DNA of 64,000 bases from Amycolatopsis nivea (GCF_004522235.1 NZ_SDLT01000017.1:58476-122475), one strand, 5' to 3'. Shown: positions 30,194 through 39,447, numbered from the stretch's first letter. Program-made: numbers and translations. The notes: a model not told the origin generated them from the sequence alone.

Positions 30194-31726
30194 TCACCCG
30201 GTGAAGGCCACGAGATCGACACGCTCGCTGGCGAGCGCGCCCGCGGCGACGGCCCGGAACCCGGCGGGCACGTCCGCGACCAGGAGCGCGCCGGTCGCGC
30301 GGCGGATGCGCTCGCCGAGGTCCAGCCGGTCGAGGGTCGCCTCCCGGTCGCCGGGGCCGGTCAGCCAGTACGCGCTCGCGGGTGGCAGGCCCGCGATCAG
30401 TTCGGCCGCCTCGGGGCTCCACGGCCGGACCGAGATCTCGACCGGCAGCGTCCCGGCCGCGGTCCGCAGCGCCTCCGGAGCGGTGCGGCCGGGGAACCTC
30501 CGCCCGCCCGCGGTCAGTGGCCGGTCGAGGATCCACTCCGTGACCGAGGCCGGGCACGGGACCTCGTCGGTCCCGACCCCGCCGAACGCGGCGAGACCGG
30601 GGACGGCGACCTGCGGCGCGGACTCCGCGAACCGGTCGACGGGCACCTTCCCGGCCCGCGTCATGTACGCGACCATCAGCTGCTCCACCGGCATCGACAG
30701 GCGCTCCGGGAACGAGTCCCACCACGCCATCGAGCGTTCGGCGATGGACTGCAGGTGTTCGACGGCGGGCCGCCGCTCCGCCTCGTATGCGGCGAGCGCG
30801 TCGTCGAGGCCGTCGGCGACGAGCACGGCCCGGTCGAGCGCGATCGCGTCCTCCATGGCGAGTTTCGTCCCGGAACCGATCGAGTAATGCGCGGTGTGCG
30901 CGGCGTCTCCGAGCAGGACCACGTTGCGCGTGTGCCAGCGGCGGCACCGGATCGTGCGGAACCGGAGCCATTTGGTGCGATTGCCGATCAGCCGGTTTCC
31001 TTGCAGGGTCTCGGAAAACGCCTCCTGGAGGTAGCCGAGCGAGCGCTGGTCGCTGTCTCCGTTGGGCGTCTCGCGGGTCGAAACGTCGAATCCCGCCCGC
31101 CGCCACGTCTGCTCGTCGGTTTCGATCAGGAAGGTGCTGCGGTCGGCGGCGTACGGATAGGCGTGCGCGACGAAGGTGCCGTGCTCGGTAGTGACCGGGG
31201 TGAAGATCGCCCGCGGCAGCGCGAAGTCGGTGCCGCACCACAGATACAGGCCCTCGCCCTCGGCGATCTCCGGACCGAACTCCTCGGCCAGGTCGGTCCG
31301 GGTCGCGCTCGAAATCCCGTCGGCGGCGACGATCAGGTCGGCATCGAGCTCCGACACCGCCCGGCGCTCGCCGAAGCGCAGCTCCACTCCGGCGGCTTCG
31401 GCGTGCTTTTGCAGTACGGACAACAAGGTCGCGCGTCCGATGGCGAGCAGTTCGCCGTGCGCGAGACGCACCTCCGAGTCGCCGACGCGCATCGACATCT
31501 CGTGCCCGTGCGAGGCGGCGACGATGCTGTCGAGCGATTCCTCGTCGGCGAGCCGCAAATTCCGCTGCGTCCGCGACGCCAGCCCGACGCCGAATCCGAA
31601 GGTCTTGTCCGGCACGCCTTGTTCGTAAACCGTCACCTCGGCGCCGGGATGACTGCGTTTGAGCAGCCGGGCGGCGTACAGGCCGCCCGGCCCTCCGCCG
31701 AGGACGGCGATGGTGTCGAGCTTCAT
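30194..31726 (-). CDS. FAD-dependent monooxygenase, salicylyl-CoA/anthraniloyl-CoA hydroxylase-like
   Basis: 510 residues. FAD motif VLGGGPGGLYAARLLKR at 8-24, the second motif AADGISSATR, and GDAAHTAHYSIGSGTKLA near 270-290. The pattern GFGVGLASRTQRNLRLAD and the TAHYSIGSGTK form are characteristic of the salicylyl-CoA 5-hydroxylase and 2-aminobenzoyl-CoA monooxygenase group, which hydroxylates CoA-bound aromatic acids. A C-terminal part of about 130 residues beyond the flavin domain has no family I recognise. ATG 31726 overlaps the ligase stop. Working next to an aryl-AMP ligase makes a CoA-ester ring hydroxylation likely; the aromatic acid is unknown. Confidence 0.82.
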   Translation of the reverse strand: MKLDTIAVLGGGPGGLYAARLLKRSHPGAEVTVYEQGVPDKTFGFGVGLASRTQRNLRLADEESLDSIVAASHGHEMSMRVGDSEVRLAHGELLAIGRATLLSVLQKHAEAAGVELRFGERRAVSELDADLIVAADGISSATRTDLAEEFGPEIAEGEGLYLWCGTDFALPRAIFTPVTTEHGTFVAHAYPYAADRSTFLIETDEQTWRRAGFDVSTRETPNGDSDQRSLGYLQEAFSETLQGNRLIGNRTKWLRFRTIRCRRWHTRNVVLLGDAAHTAHYSIGSGTKLAMEDAIALDRAVLVADGLDDALAAYEAERRPAVEHLQSIAERSMAWWDSFPERLSMPVEQLMVAYMTRAGKVPVDRFAESAPQVAVPGLAAFGGVGTDEVPCPASVTEWILDRPLTAGGRRFPGRTAPEALRTAAGTLPVEISVRPWSPEAAELIAGLPPASAYWLTGPGDREATLDRLDLGERIRRATGALLVADVPAGFRAVAAGALASERVDLVAFTG

Positions 31727-33402
31727 GCTCCGGCTCCTCGCGGGGTCGGTCCGGCCGCGAGCGGTGCCGCCGCTTCGGCCCGGAGGCGCTTCTTGTCGAT
31801 CTTCCCGACGTTGGTCTTCGGCAGTTCCGGCACCCAGACCAGGCGTTCGGGCCACTTGAACTTGGCCACGCCGAGCCCGTCCAGATGCCGCTGCACCTCG
31901 GGCATCGTCAGGGTCTGCCCGGTCGCGGACACCAGGAACGCGCAGGCCTTCTCCCCCAGCCGCGCGTCGGGCATCGCGACCACCGAGGCGATCGCGACGT
32001 CCGGGTGCTTCATCAGCAGCACCTCGACCTCCTCGGCGTTGACCTTCTCGCCGCCGCGGTTGATCAGGTCCTTGATCCGGCCCTCGATCGACACATGCCG
32101 GCGGCCGTCGACGACGTGGACCGCGGCGAGGTCGCCGGTGCGGTAGAAGCCGTCCGAGGTGAACGCGATCGCGTTGTGTTCGGGCGCGTCGAAGTAGCCC
32201 GGGATCGTGTACGGACCGCGGCAGCACAACTCGCCGACCGCGCCGTCCGGCACTTCGGTCTCGGTGCCCGGTTCGAGGATCCGGACTTCGTCCGACGGCG
32301 CGATCGGCGTGCCGACGGTCGTCGTGCGCAAGGCTTCCGGATCGCCGGCCCGGCTCGCCAGGAACATCCCCTCGGACATCCCGAACATCTGTCCCGCCCA
32401 CCGCGTTTCGCCGTCGTCCACGCGCCGGAACACGTCCGGCGGGACCTTCGCCCCGGACAGCACCGTGCGCCGGACCGTGGGGAGGACCGCGTCGAACTCG
32501 GCTGATCGCAGCGCCTGGTAGTGGCCGTGCCCGATGAGGACGTCGGTCACGCCGTGCTCCGCCATCAGCGCGAACGCGGCGACGTGGTCGGGGTTGGCCA
32601 GGACCAGGGTCGCGCCGACCGAGTGGGCGGCGTGCAGTGCGCAGGAGATGCCGGCGTTGTGGATGACCGGGATGAGGTGCGCGAGCCGGGTGCCGGCGTC
32701 CCATCCCAGCGCCTGGGCGTACAGGAGCGCGTTGTTCCAGTACTCGGCGTGGATCCGCGGGATCACCTTCGGCACTCCCGTTGTCCCGCCGGACAATTGG
32801 AACACCGCGACGTCCTGCGGATCGGTTTCCGCCTCGACGCTTTCGACGAACGCCCGTGCTCGCGCCGGATCGATCCCGGCGCCGAGGTCCTCGATCCGGT
32901 GCGTTCCTTCCGCCGCGCCGACCGTGAGGACGGTGCGCAGCGTCGGATGTCCCTCGGCGACCTGGCGGGCGAACGCGACCAGGTCGAACCCGAGCCCGGC
33001 CTCGACCAGATGCGCCGCCGCGCCGACCTTGCGGCTGATGTGGCCGATCTCGTGCATCCGGTGCTGCGCGAGCGTCGCCACCGGCACCAGGCCCGCCTTG
33101 AGACAGCCGTACCAGGCGAGCACGATCGCCGTCCGGTTGGTCGACTGGAACAACACCGGATCGAGCCGACGCAGGCCCAGGCTGCGCAGCCCGGCCGCGA
33201 TCCGGTCAGTGCGCTCGTCGAGTTCGCGGTAGGTGAGGACACCTTCGGCGGTAATGAGCGCGGGGCGATCGCCTTGCCGCAGCGCGGATTCGTGCAGCCG
33301 CGCGCTGATCGGCAGGTCGCTCCATTCGCCGCTCTCCCGGTAGCGGCGGGCGCGATCGGCGGGGTACCGGACCACTCGCCCGTCCCAGTCGAATGCGGTC
33401 AC
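31723..33402 (-). CDS. Aryl acid-AMP ligase (2,3-dihydroxybenzoate/salicylate type)
   Basis: 559 residues from GTG 33402, with GAGGAG 7 nt upstream. ANL-superfamily adenylating enzyme: P-loop LSGGTTGVPKVIPR, aromatic-site segment HNAGISCALHAAHSVGATL, MFGMSEGMF, the Asp of YRTGDLAAV, IKDLINRGGEKVNAEEVE hinge, and the catalytic Lys in KTNVGKIDKKRLR. The PVIHNAG and GMSEG variants match EntE/SdgA-like ligases for aryl acids rather than fatty acids. With the following flavoprotein it would activate an aromatic acid for hydroxylation as its CoA ester, as in the salicylate pathway via gentisyl-CoA. No carrier-protein gene is nearby, which argues against siderophore synthesis. Confidence 0.86.
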   Translation of the reverse strand: MTAFDWDGRVVRYPADRARRYRESGEWSDLPISARLHESALRQGDRPALITAEGVLTYRELDERTDRIAAGLRSLGLRRLDPVLFQSTNRTAIVLAWYGCLKAGLVPVATLAQHRMHEIGHISRKVGAAAHLVEAGLGFDLVAFARQVAEGHPTLRTVLTVGAAEGTHRIEDLGAGIDPARARAFVESVEAETDPQDVAVFQLSGGTTGVPKVIPRIHAEYWNNALLYAQALGWDAGTRLAHLIPVIHNAGISCALHAAHSVGATLVLANPDHVAAFALMAEHGVTDVLIGHGHYQALRSAEFDAVLPTVRRTVLSGAKVPPDVFRRVDDGETRWAGQMFGMSEGMFLASRAGDPEALRTTTVGTPIAPSDEVRILEPGTETEVPDGAVGELCCRGPYTIPGYFDAPEHNAIAFTSDGFYRTGDLAAVHVVDGRRHVSIEGRIKDLINRGGEKVNAEEVEVLLMKHPDVAIASVVAMPDARLGEKACAFLVSATGQTLTMPEVQRHLDGLGVAKFKWPERLVWVPELPKTNVGKIDKKRLRAEAAAPLAAGPTPRGAGA

Positions 33403-33412
33403 TGAATGCTCC

Positions 33413-35734
33413 TCAGTCGATCGGCGCGGCGGTCAGCAGCGCGGTCAGTTCGCCGACGTGGTCGGGGTGGTCGGCCGGAACGACGCCGGAGTAGACCGCG
33501 GACCAGCAGCCCGGGCAGCACTGCTGGCGGAACACGACCTCGGCGTCCACGTACTCCGACGGAGCCGAAACCACCTGCGGTCCCGCCGTGCTCGACGGCC
33601 CCTCGTAGCGGGCCAGCGCCAGCTTCCCGGATTTGGTGTCGCCCAGCAGCCGGCCGCAATGCGCACAGGCGATCACGCGGGCCTCGCCGATGGCGACCTC
33701 GGCCAGGTTGTCGTCGATCCGGCGCGCGTTGCGCAGATCCACTGTCGCCTCTTGGGAAAGCGGCGTCTCGGAACGGTCGCGCCGCTCGTCCAGCATGCTC
33801 GCACGCAATTCGGCGGTGGCGGACTCGTCGAGTTCGCCGTTCGCGATCACGACGCCGTAGTTGGTGCGGGCGCCTTCAGCGGTCACCTTGCCGTTCGCCA
33901 CATCCCAGGCGACCGCGTCGGCATCGCGGCGCAGCGGATCGCCGTAGCCTCCGCCGCCCTGCCAGTGCATGTACAGCACTTCGCCGGGAGCCAGGTAACT
34001 CTCCGCGTAGCAAGCACCGATTTCCTTGGTGCCATTGAGTTCTTCGAGGTTGCCCGGCAGCTGGCCCGACGAAAGCAGTTCCTGCACCCCGGAATCGCGC
34101 GCCAGGATCTCGAGACCGGTGTTGCCGGGGAGTCCGCCCGCGAGGCCGCCGTTCTGCGCAACGGCCTTCCCTGCGGACGCGAACACCAGCCCCATCGGCA
34201 AGCTGCTGCCGTACGGGGTCACGGCGAGCGACGCACTCACCCCGCCGCGCATCCGCCCCGGTCCGCCCGAGTCGGGTTCTTCCCGGCGCCAAAGCGTCAG
34301 CAACGGGTAGAGGAATTCGGTCATTTCGGTGTCCGGGATCCGGCCCATCGGAATGCAGAACAGGCCGCCGGTGTCCATGCCGTCGGCCACCGGACGCGCG
34401 CCGTAGCCGCCCGCCATCGGCTCCATCAGGATGTTCAGGAACGGCGCCGGCTGCTCGCCGCGCTCGTCCAGCCCGGCGACGATCGCGGTGTCCCACGTCC
34501 CGCAGCACGATGCCTGGACGCTCTTGCCGAGGTCGACGTCGCGGTCGAGCATCTGCGCGAGGCATTCGGCGATCAGGTTCCCGGTGAGCCAGGCAGGTCC
34601 GATCGGGCCCCGGCTGACCGCGGCGGGGAAGGTGGCGTTGTTGATGGTGCCCTCTTCGGAGATCAGCTCGAAGCAGCGCATCAGCCCGCCCGCGGCCCAC
34701 GGGATGTCGCCGGCCAGCACCGGCAGCACGGCGAGCATGACCCCGCCGCGCATCCCGGCGTAGGTGCAGTTGATGACGCCGGCCTGCGGGTCGGTGCCGG
34801 TGAAATCGAAGACCAGGCGATCGTCCGATTTGGTCATCGCGACGGTGATCTTGTGCAGCCGGCGGTCGCCGGTCGACGCCTGGTCCTGGTAACCGGTGGC
34901 CTTCCAGGTGCCGTCCGGCAGCCCGCGCAGCTTGGTGCGCAAACGCGCCTCGGAGTCGTTCATCATCCGCTTCATCACGGCCTTGACGGTGTCCGCGCCG
35001 TACTGCTCGATCACCGCGAGGAGCCGGTCGCGGCCGACAGTGTTGGCCCCGATCTTGGCGCGCAGGTCGAGGCCCACGAGCATCGGGACGCGCGAGCGGC
35101 GGGTCCAGGCGTCGGCGACGTCGCGCTGCAGGACGCGGTCGCGGACCACCTTGATCGGCGGCGTCGGCACCGATTCGGAGAAGACGTCCTTGGCCCCGGG
35201 GTCGAACGAGCCGAGGCCGGAACCGCCCAGATCGGGTTCGTGGCAGATCGCGCTGGTCCACGCGAAGAGCTTGCCGTCGTGGAAAATCGGCTGGTACACG
35301 ATGACGTCGCTCTGGTGCAGCCCGCCGCCGACCCAGGGGTCGTTGCACAGGAACATGTCGCCGTCGGCGATGCCGGGGTTGGCGGAGCGGTGCTCCAGGG
35401 TCCAGTAGATCGCGAGGTCGACGGCCCCGACCAGCATCGTGTTGTAGAGGCCCACCTGGACCTCTTGGCCCACCTCGTCGCTCACGGCGAAGTCGAAGTC
35501 GTTGGCGTCGGTGACGATCGGGGAACCGGACATGCGCTTGAGCGCCTCCCCCATCTCGTCGGTGACCGACCACAGCCGGTGCCGGATCACCTCGTAGGTG
35601 AGCGGGTCGACGGCGTCGATCTGGTCCTGGGTGACGGTGTGCAGCGGGACGGTCCCGCCGACGGCCCGGCTGAGCGCGTCGGGGTCGAGCGGGCGGCTGG
35701 AGAAGATTTCCGAGCCGGGGATCGGTGCGGTCAT
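33413..35734 (-). CDS. Hydantoinase B / acetone carboxylase alpha-like subunit with fused C-terminal zinc-ribbon
   Basis: 773 residues; AAGGAGAA precedes ATG 35734. Residues about 35-600 are a HyuB domain (DPLTYEVIRHRLWSVTDEMG; DMFLCNDPWVGGGLHQSDV; HLGGSG-like EPDLGGSGLGS; GPGRMRGG; QGGGGYGDP near the end). The last about 110 residues add a separate module with CAHCGRLLGD and CCPGCW, a likely zinc site that resembles the small zinc subunit of acetone and acetophenone carboxylases. That fusion is not usual for plain hydantoinases. Together with the A subunit it should form an ATP-dependent carboxylase or hydrolase; which of the two cannot be read from sequence. Confidence 0.83.
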   Translation of the reverse strand: MTAPIPGSEIFSSRPLDPDALSRAVGGTVPLHTVTQDQIDAVDPLTYEVIRHRLWSVTDEMGEALKRMSGSPIVTDANDFDFAVSDEVGQEVQVGLYNTMLVGAVDLAIYWTLEHRSANPGIADGDMFLCNDPWVGGGLHQSDVIVYQPIFHDGKLFAWTSAICHEPDLGGSGLGSFDPGAKDVFSESVPTPPIKVVRDRVLQRDVADAWTRRSRVPMLVGLDLRAKIGANTVGRDRLLAVIEQYGADTVKAVMKRMMNDSEARLRTKLRGLPDGTWKATGYQDQASTGDRRLHKITVAMTKSDDRLVFDFTGTDPQAGVINCTYAGMRGGVMLAVLPVLAGDIPWAAGGLMRCFELISEEGTINNATFPAAVSRGPIGPAWLTGNLIAECLAQMLDRDVDLGKSVQASCCGTWDTAIVAGLDERGEQPAPFLNILMEPMAGGYGARPVADGMDTGGLFCIPMGRIPDTEMTEFLYPLLTLWRREEPDSGGPGRMRGGVSASLAVTPYGSSLPMGLVFASAGKAVAQNGGLAGGLPGNTGLEILARDSGVQELLSSGQLPGNLEELNGTKEIGACYAESYLAPGEVLYMHWQGGGGYGDPLRRDADAVAWDVANGKVTAEGARTNYGVVIANGELDESATAELRASMLDERRDRSETPLSQEATVDLRNARRIDDNLAEVAIGEARVIACAHCGRLLGDTKSGKLALARYEGPSSTAGPQVVSAPSEYVDAEVVFRQQCCPGCWSAVYSGVVPADHPDHVGELTALLTAAPID

Positions 35735-35752
35735 GCCAGTTCTCCTTGGGGC

Positions 35753-37861
35753 TCAGGCCTGGTCGAGAGCGATGTGCAGGTTGCCGAGCCGGTCGACGGT
35801 CCCGGTCGTGCCGTGCGGGACCACGACGGTGGTGGTGGGTACCTCGATCACCGCGGGACCGCGCAGCACGTGGCCCGCGCGGAGCTTGGTGTAGTCGTAG
35901 ATGGCGGTGTCGGCGTAGCCCTGGCTCGCGCCGAGGCACACCTTCCGGGTGCCGGTGAGCGCCGGGGACGCGTCCGCGGAATCCGCCTTTTCGAGTTCGG
36001 GCAGGGTCGGCGAGAACGGCAGGACGCCGGTGCCGCGGACGCGGTAGGTGATGGCCTGGATGCCGGCCTCGCGGAATCCGCTGTCCTGCCCGAAAAGCGT
36101 GGCGTAGCGGGCTTCGAAGAGATCCGCCGCCTTCGCCACGTCCTCGGCGGCCAGGTCGCCGCTGGGGATCGGGGTCGCCACTTCGGCCAGCTGCATCGTG
36201 TAGCGCATGTCGATCTCGCGCTCGATTTCGACGGCCGAGAACCGCATGCCCTGGCGTTCGAGCATCTCTCGGACCTCGGACTCGAGCTCCTCGAAGTTGC
36301 GCTGCACGCGGACCGGGTCGAGCGGAAGCGCCGCCGGGTCGGAAAGTTCCTTGGCCAGCACGATGTCCGACGAGGCGAGCCCGTACGCGGAGAACGCGGA
36401 AGCGACCTGGCCGAGCGGCACCACGACATCCGTGGCGCCGATCTCCTGCGCGTACCGGCCGCAGTGCGCGGGACCGGAACCGCCGAAGGCGTACACGATG
36501 AAGTCGCGCGGGTCGTGTCCGGCCTCGACCACCGTCTTCCGCAGCAGGTCGCCGGTCTGCGCGTTCTGCACCTCGTAGATCGCCGCGGCGGCTTCTTCGA
36601 CGCTCAGCCCGAGCGGTTCGGCGATGCGGGTGCGGATCGCGTCGCGGGCCAGCCCGACGTCGAGCGCGCGCCGCCCGCCCAGCAGGCCGCGTTCGGGGAT
36701 GATGCCCAGCACCAGGTTCGCGTCGGTGTTGGTGGGCTCGGTGCCGCCGTTGCCGTAGCAGGCCGGGCCGGGGACCGCCTGCGCGCTGTGCGGGCCGATC
36801 TGGAGATTGCCGCCCGCGTCGATCCACGCGATCGCGCCGCCGCCGGAGCCGATGGCGTGCACCTCGAGGGTGGGCACGTTGATCGGATGGTGGTTGATGA
36901 TCGTGGTCGACGACCGCACCGGTTCGCCGTCGACGACGAGCCCGGCCAGGAAGGTGGTCCCGCCCGCGTCGGTGGCGATGATGTTGCGGTGGCCCAGCTG
37001 CTCGCCGAGCGACACCGCGCCGACCACGCCGCCGGTGAGCACCGAGCCGACGGTGGAGATCGCGTTGCCCGGAGCCTCGGACGCGGCGACCGCCCCGCCG
37101 TTGCTCTGCATCACCAGCAGCGGTCCGGCGAGCTTTTCCTTGCGCAGCTTGCTTTCCAGCTCGCCGAGGTAGTCGCGCAGGCCCGGGCCGACCTGGGTGC
37201 TCATGATGGTGGTCGCGTTGCGCGCGAACTCGCGGATGCGCGGGGACACCTCGCTGGAGATAGCGACGAACAGGCCGGGGTCGATCTCGTGCGCGATCTC
37301 CCGGATCCGCTGTTCGTGCGCGGGATTGCGGAACGACCACAGCAGCGACACCGCGATCGCGGAGATGCCGTCGGCGACGAGGGCGCGCACGGCGGCGCGG
37401 ACCTCGTCCTCGTTCAGCGGGACGACGACCCGGCCGTCGCGGTCGACCCGCTCGGTGACCTCCAGCGCGTGGCGCTTGCGGACCAGCCCGTGCGATTTGC
37501 TCTGCCCGATCGGGTTCTGCAGCTCCTCCGGCGCGCGCCCGAGGTAGCGGCCCTCGACGTTCATGATGTAGATCGAGTCGCGGTGGCCCTTGGTCGTCAG
37601 GAAGCCGATGTCCGGGACCTGGTTCATCACCAGCGCGTTGAGCGACGAGGTGGTGCCGTGCGCGATGTGGTGGGTGCGGGACAGCATCTCCGCCACCGGG
37701 ACGCCCAGCTGCTCCGCGAGCACGCCGAGCACGTCCATCACGCCGTCCGAGTAGTCCGGCGGGGTCGAGGCGGTCTTGCCCGCGAGCACCAGGCCCTCGC
37801 CGTCGTCGAGGACGGCGTCCGTGAACGTGCCGCCGACGTCCACTCCGATTACGTATGCCAT
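35753..37861 (-). CDS. Hydantoinase A / acetone carboxylase beta-like ATPase subunit
   Basis: 702 residues. N terminus VIGVDVGGTFTDAVL is the ATP-binding start of HyuA/5-oxoprolinase proteins; then HGTTSSLNALV, KGHRD, EVSPRIREFARNATT, ATDAGGTTFLAGLV, EVHAIGSGGGAIAWID, GPACYGNGGTEPTNTDANL and YAFGGSGPAHCGRYAQEIG. Full length with all phosphate-binding loops. First gene of the five-gene operon; 18 bp separate it from the B subunit. The enzyme pair phosphorylates a carbonyl or amide for carboxylation or hydrolysis. In an operon with an aryl ligase and an aryl-CoA hydroxylase an aryl ketone carboxylase of the acetophenone type is attractive but unproven. Confidence 0.88.
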   Translation of the reverse strand: MAYVIGVDVGGTFTDAVLDDGEGLVLAGKTASTPPDYSDGVMDVLGVLAEQLGVPVAEMLSRTHHIAHGTTSSLNALVMNQVPDIGFLTTKGHRDSIYIMNVEGRYLGRAPEELQNPIGQSKSHGLVRKRHALEVTERVDRDGRVVVPLNEDEVRAAVRALVADGISAIAVSLLWSFRNPAHEQRIREIAHEIDPGLFVAISSEVSPRIREFARNATTIMSTQVGPGLRDYLGELESKLRKEKLAGPLLVMQSNGGAVAASEAPGNAISTVGSVLTGGVVGAVSLGEQLGHRNIIATDAGGTTFLAGLVVDGEPVRSSTTIINHHPINVPTLEVHAIGSGGGAIAWIDAGGNLQIGPHSAQAVPGPACYGNGGTEPTNTDANLVLGIIPERGLLGGRRALDVGLARDAIRTRIAEPLGLSVEEAAAAIYEVQNAQTGDLLRKTVVEAGHDPRDFIVYAFGGSGPAHCGRYAQEIGATDVVVPLGQVASAFSAYGLASSDIVLAKELSDPAALPLDPVRVQRNFEELESEVREMLERQGMRFSAVEIEREIDMRYTMQLAEVATPIPSGDLAAEDVAKAADLFEARYATLFGQDSGFREAGIQAITYRVRGTGVLPFSPTLPELEKADSADASPALTGTRKVCLGASQGYADTAIYDYTKLRAGHVLRGPAVIEVPTTTVVVPHGTTGTVDRLGNLHIALDQA

Positions 37862-37924
37862 GAGCTCCGCTCTCCCTTGAGCTGAACGATCCTAGGTGAC
37901 CCAGATCACTGGTTCGACTACAAT

Positions 37925-37941
37925 GACGATTATTCGACGCT
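37925..37941 (-). promoter_or_regulatory. Copy 1 of a 17-bp regulator site (AGCGTCGAATA[A/C]TCGTC)
   Basis: On the minus strand it reads AGCGTCGAATAATCGTC and matches the second site at 38012-38028 in 16 of 17 bases, in opposite orientation, 64 bp upstream of the HyuA-like start. Each copy is an imperfect palindrome with CGTCGA and TCGTCG arms, as expected for a TetR dimer. Confidence 0.65.
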
Positions 37942-38011
37942 TGCGCAGAAAAAGTCAAGGGGATGTGCGCATCGCCCCCTGCCTGCGCGGACGACTTGAC
38001 TGTTTTACATG

Positions 38012-38028
38012 AGCGTCGAATACTCGTC
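38012..38028 (+). promoter_or_regulatory. Copy 2 of the 17-bp regulator site
   Basis: AGCGTCGAATACTCGTC, 28 bp upstream of the maleate-isomerase-like start and 70 bp from copy 1. A TTGACT -35-like element at 37996-38001 lies just ahead, so the site would cover the -10 region of the plus-strand promoter. Confidence 0.65.
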
Positions 38029-38056
38029 GTAGACGCAAGGAAGTGAAGGGACCCGC

Positions 38057-38803
38057 ATGAGCACCCACCGGATCGGGCTCGTCGTACCGAGCAGCAACGT
38101 CACCGTCGAGACCGAGATGCCGGCCCTCCTCGCGAGGCACCCCTCCGCGGAGTTCTCGTTCCACTCGACGCGGATGCGCATGCACACCGTGTCGCCGGCG
38201 GGCCTCGCGGCGATGAACGCCCAGCGCGAGCGATGCGTCATGGAGATCGCGGACGCTTCGCCGGAGGTGATCCTGTACGCGTGCCTGGTGGCCGTCATGG
38301 TCGGCGGCCCGGGCGAGCACCGGCGGGTCGAGTCCGCCGTCGCCGAACAGCTCGCCACCGGCGGGTCCGAGGCCCTGGTCCGGTCCAGCGCCGGTGCGCT
38401 GACGGAAGGTCTGCGCGCACTCGGCGCCCGGCGGGTCGCCTTGGTGACGCCGTATCTGAAGCCGCTCGCCCAGCAGGTCGTGGACTATCTCGAGGCCGAG
38501 GGGTTCGAGATCGCCGGCTGGCGGGCGCTGGAAGTGTCCGACAACAACGAGGTCGGCTGCATCCCCGGCGAACGGGTGATGGCGGCCGCGCGGTCGCTTG
38601 ATCTGTCCGATGTGGACGCTCTGGTGCTCAGCTGCTGCGTGCAGATGCCCTCGCTCAGCCTGATCGAGCCCGCCGAGCAGGAGTTCGGGATTCCCGTGCT
38701 CTCCGCCGCGACCGCCGGCGCGTACAGCATTTTGCGCAGCCTCGGCCTCGACGTCTCGATCGACGGCGCGGGCAGTCTCCTGCGCGCCCGCGCCACTGTC
38801 TGA
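38057..38803 (+). CDS. Maleate isomerase-like Asp/Glu racemase-family enzyme
   Basis: 248 residues; GAAGGG lies upstream of ATG 38057. VPSSNVTVETEMPAL is the family N-terminal signature, and the two catalytic cysteines fall at Cys76 (YACLVA) and Cys194 (LSCCVQMP), the same numbers as I recall for the Nocardia maleate cis-trans isomerase. The reaction would be maleate to fumarate. Maleate arises from gentisate-type or 2,5-dihydroxypyridine-type ring cleavage, so it fits the end of an aromatic pathway. Related arylmalonate decarboxylases carry only one of these cysteines, which makes them a poorer match. First gene of the plus-strand arm. Confidence 0.82.
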   Translation: MSTHRIGLVVPSSNVTVETEMPALLARHPSAEFSFHSTRMRMHTVSPAGLAAMNAQRERCVMEIADASPEVILYACLVAVMVGGPGEHRRVESAVAEQLATGGSEALVRSSAGALTEGLRALGARRVALVTPYLKPLAQQVVDYLEAEGFEIAGWRALEVSDNNEVGCIPGERVMAAARSLDLSDVDALVLSCCVQMPSLSLIEPAEQEFGIPVLSAATAGAYSILRSLGLDVSIDGAGSLLRARATV

Positions 38804-38826
38804 TACCGCCGGAAAGGAGAACCAGC

Positions 38827-39447
38827 ATGTCCGAAACACACCTGGTGAAGGGCGTCGACCACGTCGCCTTCCCCACGTTCGACCCGGCCGGGACGGTCCG
38901 CTTCTACCGGGACACCCTGGGTTTCCCCGTGGTGCACTCGATCTGCGCCGCGGGCTGGGGCCCGGAGCAGCATCCGGATTTCATCCACTTCTTCTTCGAC
39001 ATCGGCAACAACGACCGGCTCGCGTTCTTCTACTACTTCGGGCTGGACCAGTTCGACGGCGGCCCGCAAGGCGACGTGTACGCGAAGTTCGCCGAAGACG
39101 TGCCGCTCTTCTTCATCCGCTCGCGCCACCTCGCGATCCACGTGGACAGCGAGGAGCACCTCCTGGAGTACCGCCGCCGGCTCGACGCGAGCGAGTGGCC
39201 GGTCGAAATGCAGATCCAGCACGAGACCATCGAGTCGATCTACACGCACGACCCCAACGGATACATGGTCGAGATCACCCGGGCGCTGCGTCCGGTGACC
39301 CCGCAGGAAGACCTCGACGCGAACCTCACCATCGACGCCCTCCTCGACGTCGTGTCCGGTCCGGCGCCGTCGATGGACGCACTGCTGGTCCGCAAGGCGG
39401 AGCTCATCGTCGAGCGGTCTTCGGCGGCGGAGGTGCCCGCGCGATGA
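38827..39447 (+). CDS. VOC-superfamily (glyoxalase/dioxygenase-like) protein
   Basis: 206 residues, with AAAGGAG upstream of ATG 38827. Vicinal-oxygen-chelate fold: VKGVDHVAFPTFDPAGTVRFYRDTLGFPVVHS (metal His in DHVAF), FIHFFFDIGNNDRLAFFYYFG, RHLAIHVDSEEHL (His) and THDPNGYMVEITRAL (Glu). The three expected metal ligands (His, His, Glu) are present. It could be an extradiol-type ring-cleavage dioxygenase or an isomerase acting in the pathway. Its single VOC pair is short for a classical two-domain extradiol enzyme. The stop overlaps the next start. Confidence 0.75.
   Translation: MSETHLVKGVDHVAFPTFDPAGTVRFYRDTLGFPVVHSICAAGWGPEQHPDFIHFFFDIGNNDRLAFFYYFGLDQFDGGPQGDVYAKFAEDVPLFFIRSRHLAIHVDSEEHLLEYRRRLDASEWPVEMQIQHETIESIYTHDPNGYMVEITRALRPVTPQEDLDANLTIDALLDVVSGPAPSMDALLVRKAELIVERSSAAEVPAR

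Noticed and set aside
29510..32146. Plus-strand frames opposite TetR and the flavoprotein
   Set aside because: Shadows of the minus-strand genes, with no motifs and poor amino acid composition.
33458..37885. Very long plus-strand open frame opposite the hydantoinase-type genes
   Set aside because: It runs antisense to two well-conserved genes, and its translation has no recognisable domain; a typical artefact of high GC content.
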